64,000 bases of DNA from Macrotrachela quadricornifera (Eukaryota; Rotifera; Eurotatoria; Philodinida; Philodinidae): assembly GCA_022393335.1 (NCBI GenBank), contig JAJEKB010020989.1, forward strand, positions 1,336,141 to 1,400,140, written 5' to 3'. Below, in pieces: positions 33,943 through 43,400 of the stretch. Position numbers and translations under genes: made by a program. How positions within the stretch are numbered: the stretch's first letter is position 1; every line of letters begins with the position of its first letter. The notes beneath the pieces were generated by a model. It was given only the letters and a program-made list of their open reading frames with translations. It did no database searches and was not told where the DNA came from.

Positions 33943-34302
33943 ATGAATGATTTAATTTCAACATTTGCTCAAGTAAGATTTTCTATGAATAGCACTACTT
34001 CAGAACCTGATCATGAACGATCTAATACTCATACATTAAGTATTATCTTCACATTTGGATTATTTGCTATTGTTTTAGTTGCTATTATTATTATTAGTTA
34101 TCATGGATTTTATAAAAGCATTATAAATAGAAGACAAAAACACCTACGACAAACAATACGTTCAAGAGGTATGTCATCAGTATATGTTATTCCTGACAAT
34201 ACTACACCCACTGTAATAGAAGAATCACCACCTTCATATTATTCCATTATTCAATCACAAGAAAGACAATCCGGACCCTCTACACCTACTTCTAATGTTT
34301 AA
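33943..34302 (+). CDS. Small single-pass membrane protein with PPxY motif
   Basis: A frame of 119 codons from the ATG at 33,943 (an in-frame ATG at 33,901 sits in a simple AT repeat and is a less likely start). A short Ser/Thr/Asn-rich N-terminus is followed by one strong transmembrane segment (TLSIIFTFGLFAIVLVAIII), then a basic stretch (INRRQKHLRQTIRSR) that fixes the C-terminus as cytoplasmic. The tail contains ESPPSYYSI, a PPxY motif that binds WW domains such as those of Nedd4-type ubiquitin ligases. No family was recognised. It lies tail to tail with the dioxygenase gene, about 0.66 kb apart. Confidence 0.6.
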   Translation: MNDLISTFAQVRFSMNSTTSEPDHERSNTHTLSIIFTFGLFAIVLVAIIIISYHGFYKSIINRRQKHLRQTIRSRGMSSVYVIPDNTTPTVIEESPPSYYSIIQSQERQSGPSTPTSNV

Positions 34303-34959
34303 TTAAACATTAATGAACTATACATATTAACTTAAAATATTTCATTCAAAATGATTTGTATTGTATAAAATGTATAAAAGTACATGAGAATTATTTTATT
34401 GCTTCCTTATCAAACTATACAATAAAATCTTTATAGAAACCTAGATAAAATACTTTTTAAGAATCATTTAATATATTCTTATCAATGATATTTTATTGAC
34501 TAAACGTTTCAAAAAAAAAGCATCTTATATTCATCCTATTGATAAAACGATTTTAAATATTTGAATTTTTAGTTTTGAAATTCTAACAAATTGTCTAAAC
34601 GTAACAGGTGTTTGATAAGTAGTATTACGACAAAAGTTTAAATACCTCTAATTTCGTTCAAGCAAATGAACTGAATTTTTAGTTCGTGATGGATAAAGAA
34701 ATTTAATCTATTGATATATAAGAATAAAACAAAAAAAATCTTTAATAAAGTTAACAGTATCATACTTCATAGAAGTATTTATTAACGTTATTCATATAGA
34801 AAAACAATTTTAAATAAACTTTTTCTACCAACAAAAACTCTAGTTCATTTGATTGAATCCTATCGAATATATCCAAATGACGAAAATTTACATATTGTTA
34901 AAATATAATTTTATTTGAAAATTTTAATTAATTTTAAGCAAAAAAAAAATTTATATAAT
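34303..34959. other. Convergent 3' intergenic region
   Basis: AT-rich DNA between two converging genes; it should hold both polyadenylation sites. No other feature. Confidence 0.4.
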
Positions 34960-36243
34960 TTATTTATTATCTTTGCTATATTTTTCAAGTTTTTTCCAAA
35001 CATCATCATATCGAAAATAAATTCCACGTAAATATCTTGGTCCAGTAAATCCATCTCTTGCATGTAACATTTTATAATTATCATAAAGAACAAAATCTCC
35101 ACTTTCTAATAAAACTTTATATTGAGATTGTGAATCATATAAAATTGATGCATATTTACGATATGCATTATAATAAGCTGTTGTTAACCAAAATGGAAAT
35201 TGAAATGGCGCTAATGTAAAATAACTATGACGAACTTGTTTAACCTCATCACCATTTGTTTCAATTACTGGACCAATATGAATACTTGTAAATTCTTTTT
35301 GTTTTCGATGAAAATGAACTGGTATAGTAGTTAATAAATAATATGCTTGAGGATCAATTTCACGAAGATAAAGTGCAGCATGACATGAATTAACTAATGT
35401 ATTTGATCCACCAGTATCTGCTCGACGTATACATTGTAATAATTGCATACCTATTAAGAAAAAAAAAAAATCATCTGTTTTGTTTTTTGATTAAATTAAA
35501 TATACCTGGTGGATCAGCTATAAATGGTTGATCAGTATGTAAATTAATTGCTGCATCTGTATAACCTAATTGATCTGTATTTTTATTTGTTGTATTATCT
35601 GTACGTAAATCTTCAATACGACCAAAATGTGTTTCAACAACTGATGCACCACAAGGTAAAAAATCTTTACTATAATTACAAAAAAAAGTAATAATACTAA
35701 AATAAATTATATATGAAATATTATTTACATGATTTCTTCTGTATCTAATCCACGTTGTCGAACAACAACTAATCCAAAATTTTTTAATCTATCATAACAA
35801 TTTTTTAAATATATATCATGTTGATTTTTATTATAAATTATTTCAACATCTTCAATTTTAACATTAGGTTTTTTACTTTCTATTCGATTTTTTCCATAAG
35901 CATGTGATAATAAAAATGTTAAATCATATAAACTTGTATGATCATTTGACCAAATAATTTTAAGGTTTTTATCATTATTAATTAATTCAATATGTTCTGG
36001 TTTAATTGTTGATGGAATTTCAGCACAATCAACAATACGTTCACCAGTTTTAGGATGAATTGATTTACCTATTTCAGGACAATTATGTCGTAACCATATA
36101 TAATGAAAATCCATTGTATCATTTTTATCAATTAAACGAAGATGATCTTTATGTTTTTCAACATGAAGAAAACGTTGATTTTTTAATGGTAAATAACCAT
36201 TTACATAACGAAAAATCGGTCGAATATATTTAATAGTTGTCAT
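34960..36243 (-). CDS. Gamma-butyrobetaine / trimethyllysine dioxygenase-like enzyme (carnitine pathway)
   Basis: Three exons: 36,243-35,729, 35,669-35,506 and 35,450-34,960, with introns of 59 and 55 nt bounded by GT-AG; the phases add up to an open 389-aa protein. The N-terminal part has the small Cys/His module of this family (YIWLRHNCPE ... DCAEIP). The C-terminal TauD-like domain carries the Fe(II) triad H216-x-D218 (LHTDQPF) and H356 (MLHARDGF), followed by arginines (GPRYLRGIYF) that bind 2-oxoglutarate. It hydroxylates gamma-butyrobetaine or trimethyllysine in carnitine synthesis. The length, 389 aa, is nearer to BBOX1 (about 387) than to TMLHE (about 420). There is no strong cue for a mitochondrial presequence. 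The assignment between the two enzymes is tentative. Confidence 0.88.
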
Positions 36244-37048
36244 TATTGTATATAGATATATATATTTTTACTGTTCTTGGTTTTTTTCTTTTGTGTGTAT
36301 ATATATATATACCAAATAGTAATACCGATTATCGAATAATAAAATCAATCGATCATAATCATTTTTTGTTAGTTGATATTTATATAAATATTTTTTTTGT
36401 TTTTGTAAAAAAAACAATGTAAAGATTATCTATAAAATAACAAAATAATCATAACATACAATTTTTTTTTATTAACCTTCGAACTATTTTATCGAAAATA
36501 ACAAATATTGTTTTTTTAAATGTTCTGTATTAGATGAAATATAATATTTTCTTTCAATTTTATACAAATAGTGTTCGATGTAAATAGATGACACTCTTTT
36601 ATATTATTTATGATTAAAATGAACTAGATGATCTTTTTTTTTTAATTTAAAAATCTCAAATTTTATGTTTAATTTCAATAACAGGTGAAGGCTTGGCCTT
36701 TACGAAAAAGATTAACACCTCTTTCCATGAGAACAAACATCTGTATTTTGTGTATTGATAGCTGCCTACATTCTTTGTTTTCGCATAGCCACGAATCGAA
36801 AATGTTCGCAAAAAACATATTTTTCATTTGACAAAAAACATATGCAATGAAAATAGGTCAAAAAAAAAATGTAAAGTTTAATATTATAAATTTCAAACCA
36901 AAAGATCAAACAGTCTTTCTTAACAATAAACTTTCTCTATATATAAGATTTCATGATAAATATTAATTTGAATAAATATATCATGCAAGAAAATAGCAGA
37001 TGTATTTAATTAAATAAAGAATAAAACATTTTAACTGTCTATTTAATG
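36244..37048. other. AT-rich intergenic DNA
   Basis: Upstream of the dioxygenase gene and downstream of the GPCR gene. Contains a (TA)n run near 36,300. Nothing else was seen. Confidence 0.4.
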
Positions 37049-37990
37049 TCAATATCTTTCATGAGTACTTCTAAGAAGTGGACGAATTTGATTAATTTGA
37101 AGTCGTAAAAAAAAATCTTTAACATGTCTTCGAAAAATTTTCGATGATAGATAATATACATAGAATGGTGATGATTGTGGCATATAAAAAAAAATATTTA
37201 TAAAATCAAGAACTAAATTTTCTTGTGCACGTTCAAATGTTGATTTTGTTCGTATTGCTGCTGTTATTGATTGATATGCATAAAAAGTTGCATAAGGTAT
37301 TGTACCTAATATATATACAATCATTTGAAAAAGTAACATTTTACAAAGAGATTGTTGTTCAATTCGTCGTTTATGATGTAAAAGATTTAAATTTTGATAT
37401 GTTAATATTCCAAATATACTTAATATACATATTGGAAAAATACCAATTAAAATAGGTCGAAGAAAAAATGCAGTATAATTTAAAGCAATTGAATTAATTA
37501 AAGAACATGTTGGAGATTTACCAGTTACAATTATAAGTTCAGTTAATAATGGATTAAATAAACCATGAATAAGCCAAAATAATACTGCTATTGTAATACA
37601 TAGACGTGATATTGAAATTGTAACAAGACGACGGCATCGAACTTGACGACATGTTAAAAGAAAAGAATTAATCGATGCTAAACAAGCACATGATTGACAA
37701 AAAAGTACAGATGTTTGTCCTATATAAACACGTAATTTACACCAACCTGGTGATATAAGAATTGGATCAAAACCAATAATAGCTACAATAACTCGATTTA
37801 ATAAACCAACAATAAGTGATATACAATTTGCAATTGATAAAATAATTAATATGAATGTTATTGGCGTATGACGTGTAATACGAAGAAAATAAATAGTAAT
37901 TAAATTACCTGAAAAACCAAGAGAAAAAAGAATTGATCCAGCATAAATTGTAAATAGCGATCCAATTGTAGCAAGTGCTGTTGTCGACAT
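37049..37990 (-). CDS. Orphan seven-transmembrane receptor (rhodopsin-like) with atypical motifs
   Basis: A 313-aa single-exon protein with seven hydrophobic segments. TM1 keeps GN (GFSGNLITIYFL). A Cys (GWCKLR) starts TM3, and a second Cys in loop 2 (PTCSL) can form the class A disulfide. The TM3 end reads SINSFLLTCRQVR; in related bdelloid receptors as I recall them it is SIDRF followed by TCRQVR, so the Asp-Arg pair of the DRY motif is missing. TM7 ends SSPFYVYYLSSKIF instead of NPxxY. TM6 keeps its proline (LGTIPYATFY). It probably senses a peptide or small ligand at the cell surface; the ligand is unknown. The family is expanded in bdelloids. Confidence 0.8.
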   Translation of the reverse strand: MSTTALATIGSLFTIYAGSILFSLGFSGNLITIYFLRITRHTPITFILIILSIANCISLIVGLLNRVIVAIIGFDPILISPGWCKLRVYIGQTSVLFCQSCACLASINSFLLTCRQVRCRRLVTISISRLCITIAVLFWLIHGLFNPLLTELIIVTGKSPTCSLINSIALNYTAFFLRPILIGIFPICILSIFGILTYQNLNLLHHKRRIEQQSLCKMLLFQMIVYILGTIPYATFYAYQSITAAIRTKSTFERAQENLVLDFINIFFYMPQSSPFYVYYLSSKIFRRHVKDFFLRLQINQIRPLLRSTHERY

Positions 37991-39315
37991 TAGTTTTACA
38001 AAACTATATGATAATAAACTATTGCATAGAAAAAAATAATAAAATAAAAATTAACAGAACATGAGATGTTAAAAAAAAAAAGAAGATTGCATGTTCACTT
38101 ATGTTAAATATAACTAAATACATATAGTATATAGATGAAAAGAAAACGGCAATTATCATATTTAAAACAAATTTAGATCAAAATATTATTTTCATGTAGA
38201 AATTTTTTGTACAATTGCAATAAAAATTATCTGTAGAATTTTAATAACGATACTATTTTTTGGAATAAGCAGTGTTAATTATTTAAAAACGACAATTCTT
38301 TATTTTGAAATATCTTTACAAGAAAATTGCAACGTAGAATTTCTTTCCAACATATTTTTTCAGGCGTATTATAAAGAAAATAATATATTTTTTCTATTTC
38401 TTATTTAATAGCCATAATGACCTTGAAGAAAGGATGTATATTAAAATAAATATAGCCTAGAAGATAATCGAGATCAGTTTTAACTTAAACAATAGAGAAA
38501 TTATTTATTAGAGAATCACTGATTGATTACGATTTTCATGATACAGGTAGAGTACCCAGAGTCTTACAAGAAGAAATTATGTATGTAACATTTTTTATTT
38601 TTTTGCATCTTATGCTTTTAAAAATCGTATTGTTCTTGAAATCTGACAAATAAATTTTATATTTAAAAAATATGCATTATTTTCAAAGATTAATTTATCA
38701 GTTAATAATATTGATTTTTGATAAACGTGATCATTTTTCTAGCATTTACCAGATCTGTAAATGTCTGTAGTTCCACTATCGAAATACTACAAATAATTTT
38801 TGCTGTAACTATATTTTATTCAATATTCAATGCATTACAATTGACGAAAGATATTTAAATCTTTCTAATGAAGTGAAATTTTATTTTTTACAGCAAAAAA
38901 AAGAAAACAATGGCATAATGAAACATGAAATTCTTTCTTTTTATTTAACTGTAATCTAACATGTTAAATCATTTTCATTAACATAATTTTGAAGTTATTC
39001 TAAGCTTAATTAGATAAATTAATAAATACAATTCATATGGTTGAAAATATAATTTATAATAATGATTACAAATTTTACTGATACCATGCAGATATATATA
39101 TACACAGTTTAACTTAGTTGAGTGTTGCTTTACTTTTACTCGTTTTATTAGACAAGGTGGATGATATTTTTGTTGAGTTTTTATCTTATCAGTATATCAT
39201 CGCATAACTCTCACATGTAAATTTTTGAAACAAAAAAAAAACGAAATATATAAGATTTGTTAACATATATATCAATATTTTAAAATTATCTTCTAACTTA
39301 CCTACTAAGTCACAA
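37991..39315. other. AT-rich intergenic DNA
   Basis: No feature was recognised between the GPCR and the small broken ORF at 39,316. Confidence 0.45.
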
Positions 39316-39527
39316 ATGTTTCAATTACGTTCAAAGAGAGTTTATATGTTACTGGGTATCCTAATCAGAATTTTTATCATTTCTATCATTGTCTTGTCTA
39401 TTATATTAATTATGAAAAATAATAAAAAAAAAAACCTGAGAGAATTGGTACAAATTATTTAATTGAACGTGTCGGTGAAATAGTTGAACCATCTGCAGAT
39501 TTTTTAAATTTTATTTGTAGAACATGA
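39316..39527 (+). pseudogene. Small membrane-anchored ORF broken at a poly(A) run
   Basis: From the ATG at 39,316 the frame encodes a basic start, a clear transmembrane segment and a Lys-rich stretch. A run of about eleven A at about 39,425 then separates it from a second frame, ERIGTNYLIERVGEIVEPSA, which ends at the TGA at 39,525-39,527. Both pieces look protein-like. A one-base length change in the A run, real or an assembly error, would explain the break. The family is unknown; the shape is that of a type II membrane protein. Confidence 0.35.
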
Positions 39528-39608
39528 ATTAAAAATCAAATCAGTAAAAAACGATATTATATTGTTATATTTTATTTTAGAAAATAAGTTATTTTGCCTC
39601 ATTTGAAA

Positions 39609-40997
39609 ATGTTCTTATTGATGGTTATTTTATTTACATATTCAACAGCGAATCAAGTATATTTTCAAGGAATTGAACTTCTTTCTGATGTAAATTATAC
39701 TCAAGGTTTTAATGTAATTCCAGCTTGTCCTTCAAATCCAACGGAATGTGCTAAAGCACCTCGATATCGTTTATATAATCCATTTTCTACTATACCAAAT
39801 ACAACTGCATCTTGGGAATTGGCTCAATGGGCTAGCCATTCAAATATAACTACAAATGGAACTTTAATTAATGATGGAAAAAGTAAAGGTATACAATGGT
39901 CGACTGATGATAAACGTTTTATACTTTTTCAAGATGGTCGTTTACAAATTGCAGTTAATGGATTTCATGAATATGGAGGTAAATATAAAGCACATGATGC
40001 TCCATGGGTTCATCTTCTTGTTCAACAAAATATTGGAATTACGGGTGGTTCTGTACCATTAAATCAAGTCAATGAATTACGATGGAATTTAGATGTTCAA
40101 CTTTTATATATGGATCAACATATTCAACCAGGTTATGATCCTAATCTTCATGCTGGAATTTTTCCACTTTATATGACTATACAAAATTTAGTTAAAGGAG
40201 ATTCAGAATATGGTAAATACTTTTGGTTAGGTATTGGTTTATATGATGATCGTGTTCTTATGAGTCCTTTATATATTAATGGTGATAAAGGCACTGGTTC
40301 ATTAATATATTGTCCAGCTTTTTCAAATTTTGCAAATATTTCTGTTCATTCAGAACGTATCGTACATGTTACTGGAGATATGATGCCATTTGTTCGATTA
40401 GGACTTGAAGCAGCTGTAGAACGTGGATTTTTAAAATCAAATGATCTTAGTAAATATTATGTAGGAGGAATGAATATTGGTTGGGAAGTCACGGGATTAA
40501 ATAATGGAACAATAGAAATAGGAAATTTTAGTTTAAAACAGTATACAGCACAAAATCCAAAATCTTATGAATTTAATCATGATGGTGATACAGAAGGATG
40601 GAAACAATTACCTGATTTAAATCAATTTATGAATAAACCATTCAATGGAAAATGGGTTTTACCAATAATTGATAGAAAATTTCAATTATTAAGTCCAGTA
40701 CTTATGATTGATACATCAGTAGTTAAAAAAATAATTATTAATATGACTTATGATTATGTATCGAATAATAATTATTTTCAATTATTTTGGAGTACAAATA
40801 ATAAAGGATTATTTAATGAAAATTATAGTATATCCATTGAAATCGAAAATAATACAGAATGGAGAGAGTATATATTAGATTTGTCGAACTATTCAACATG
40901 GTATGGTCTTGTTCGTCAATTACGAATTGTTCCTATTTGGAAAGAAAACGATGTGAAGTTTGGTATTGATTATATTCGATTTGCTGCTTGTAACTAA
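39609..40997 (+). CDS. Secreted protein with galactose-binding-like C-terminus, unrecognised family
   Basis: A 462-aa single-exon protein from the ATG at 39,609, which gives a clean signal peptide (MFLLMVILFTYSTAN); 15 bases upstream the frame is open but has only a TTG. About ten N-x-S/T sites support secretion. Residues about 20-315 form an unrecognised domain. From about 325 a second domain begins (FNHDGDTEGWKQL) and ends with WYGLVRQLRIVPIW ... FGIDYIRFAAC, which resembles carbohydrate-binding jelly-roll modules common in bacterial secreted enzymes. It may bind or cleave extracellular glycans; no catalytic motif is recognised. Origin by transfer from bacteria is possible. Confidence 0.7.
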   Translation: MFLLMVILFTYSTANQVYFQGIELLSDVNYTQGFNVIPACPSNPTECAKAPRYRLYNPFSTIPNTTASWELAQWASHSNITTNGTLINDGKSKGIQWSTDDKRFILFQDGRLQIAVNGFHEYGGKYKAHDAPWVHLLVQQNIGITGGSVPLNQVNELRWNLDVQLLYMDQHIQPGYDPNLHAGIFPLYMTIQNLVKGDSEYGKYFWLGIGLYDDRVLMSPLYINGDKGTGSLIYCPAFSNFANISVHSERIVHVTGDMMPFVRLGLEAAVERGFLKSNDLSKYYVGGMNIGWEVTGLNNGTIEIGNFSLKQYTAQNPKSYEFNHDGDTEGWKQLPDLNQFMNKPFNGKWVLPIIDRKFQLLSPVLMIDTSVVKKIIINMTYDYVSNNNYFQLFWSTNNKGLFNENYSISIEIENNTEWREYILDLSNYSTWYGLVRQLRIVPIWKENDVKFGIDYIRFAACN

Positions 40998-41937
40998 TTT
41001 ATTTGAGAAATAATGTTGATTTTACTGATTTAATTAATACAAAATGTTAGTTTTCTTTTCTTTAATTACTAAGAAAAAAATCATTGTTTATCTAATAGTC
41101 TTCTATAAAAAAGAATTTTTATAATTATAGTAACAAGTGTATTATTATTATCTAACTAATCATTCGATGAGCATCGAGATTGCGGATCGAGCCCTTGAAA
41201 TTAGAGGGGTGTCCAAGAACTAGCGGGGTATTGTCTACAAATTCTATTAAGTTCATCAATTCTTTTGAGTGAAATTGTCATTCGGTTAGTTCTTTGCAAA
41301 GGGACCGTAGATTTAAGTTGGAATTTAGTTAGGTAGCGAATTTAGTTTTCATAGTATGAATTAGTTGAAGAGAAGTATGGGAAGAATTGATGGGGATCTG
41401 TGAAGGAAATGTATGGTAATTTTCATTTCTCCGGGAATTTGGTCAATTTTAGCTGATATTACTTAGAATTGAGAGAATTCCCTATGTCGCAGTCCTAGAA
41501 CACTGCTGGAGAAACTGTAATAATAGTATTATTTTATTATTTATTAATTAATTAATAATTTGAACAACAATTTAATCAATTTTATTAAATTGTTTTTTCA
41601 TTATTTTTATACTTAATTTAATGCATATTAATAAAAATTCTTATTATTTGAAACTTAAATTCATCTAATTATTTAAGTTTCAATTAATTTATTTATTTTA
41701 TTCCTTTGTTATTTTTATTTCTATTGTTTTATTTTATTGTATCTAATTGTAAATATAACATTAATTAAAATAATTAATGTATAAAAACTTAAAATACAAA
41801 ATTAACATCTAATATGATTCAAGGAAAAGAAAAATTCATAAATAAGTAAACAAAACGCTTACGCTCTCTTCTGTGATTTACACTATAAATAATACTATAG
41901 AACATGATTGAGTATTATATGCCAAAAAAAAAAGCTC
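40998..41937. other. Intergenic DNA with a segment of higher G+C
   Basis: 41,160-41,520 is richer in G and C than its AT-rich flanks and may be an inserted repeat of unknown class. No ORF, tRNA fold or inverted end was found for it. The rest is very AT-rich. Confidence 0.4.
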
Positions 41938-42427
41938 ATTAAAAACTGAATTAATAGACCGTACAGCAATTATTCGCTATGAAATCATTGAAATGTCTTA
42001 AACTATATGCTAAACAATTTTATCCTTTATGTACATGTTTTCATAAAAAATAGTAGAAGATTTGTGATTTCCATCAAAAACTGAATATACAGGCATGCCA
42101 TTTGTATAATTTTGAAGAAAATTTGAGAATAACACAGACAAAAAAATTTCAAAAGTCTTCTTGAAGTAATAATATATCGAGTTATTTGTCATTTTGTCTG
42201 TGTTACTCTCAAAATTTTTAAATACGTCTTATTCTTCAAAATTGTACAAATGACATGCCCGTAGTTGCATTTCTTGATGGGGAATACGAATCTGCTACTA
42301 TTTTTATGAAAACGTGTATATGAAGGATAAAAATTGTAAAGTATCAGTGTATTTTGGTATATAGTTTAAGCCATTTCAATAACTACTGTCATGCCTATTA
42401 ATTCTACCCATAAATTCAGTTTTTAAT
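41938..42427. mobile_element. Foldback MITE, about 490 bp
   Basis: The left end 'attaaaaactgaattaat' and the right end 'aattcagtttttaat' are reverse complements. Similarity continues inward through 'cttaaactata', 'catgttttcataaaaa' and 'taacacagacaaaa' for about 200 bp per arm, with a spacer of about 45 bp. Arms are imperfect. The ORF at 42,010-42,192 is a by-product of the arm. No clear target duplication was found. Confidence 0.75.
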
Positions 42428-43400
42428 AAGTATTAGTGTAGTACCCTGTATTATTCACGATCAAAAATAAAATTCAAATTATATATATAGTTTTTGTTTA
42501 GATTTCGAAAATTATTTTTTAATTAATAAAGACTGATATATGTTGAAAAATAGATTGCCAGTGATACCAAACTACAATGATCGATAACAAGTTTAATATA
42601 TTACATCATATACATCTACTCATTGATTGATTTTTATTCGATCTATTGCTTGCAAGAATACTAATGCGTGTTGTGAAAAAATGAGTAGAATAATAAACCC
42701 TTGAGAGGTTTATAATATCCTTTTTCTTAATAGTTTCAAGAGTTTATGAAAATATTCATATACAGAAAAACGGTTTGTTATACGCTTCACTTTCATAAAC
42801 TCCTAAAGAATTTATTATTCTAGTCTTTCCTTTTACAATGTAGATTTTCACTTTTATTTGGGTACCGATTCACGTACCAAATTACGGATGGAACATTAAA
42901 ATTGATACATTGGCATAGATATTCTTAAAAACCGAAGAATTCGTGACAATGAAACCATATGACTGGTTTTAATTAAAACGTAAGGAACATGACATATACA
43001 CATATCAATTGTTTCCAAGCGAATATTCAAACCTATGAGACAATAGAAGAAAGATTTCTAGTGAAACCTTAGATCTGATCGATATTGTAAATGAAGGGAT
43101 GCCACATTTTTGCATTTAAACCTATTTTAAATTACTTTATGCATACTCATCTAGTGAATATATTTTCGAAGAAATGCATCATATTTGTCATTAAGGCGTG
43201 GCTGTCTTCACTTTATCGTCCCTTCGAGCACGATAATATACACCTTTGTCCCCTAAAGGGGCCACCCCTTAAACTGACTTTAGCATATATAAATATATTT
43301 TTTTCTTAGTTAACTGTCTTATCTATCTATATTGTATGATAGCGATAAAAGGTTTTGTAATATTTTTTTTTGCTTTATTTCTTTATTAAAATAAAAAAAA
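42428..43400. other. Upstream region of the class-V aminotransferase gene
   Basis: AT-rich. A small inverted pair ('agaataataaa' near 42,687 and 'tttattattcta' near 42,810) flanks about 110 bp. A TATA-like 'catatataaat' at about 43,284 lies some 110 bp before the start codon. No other gene. Confidence 0.4.

Noticed and set aside
41160..41520. Possible tRNA or tRNA-derived SINE (a 'ggatcgagccc' B-box-like string)
   Set aside because: No matching A box at the right distance and no cloverleaf could be drawn.
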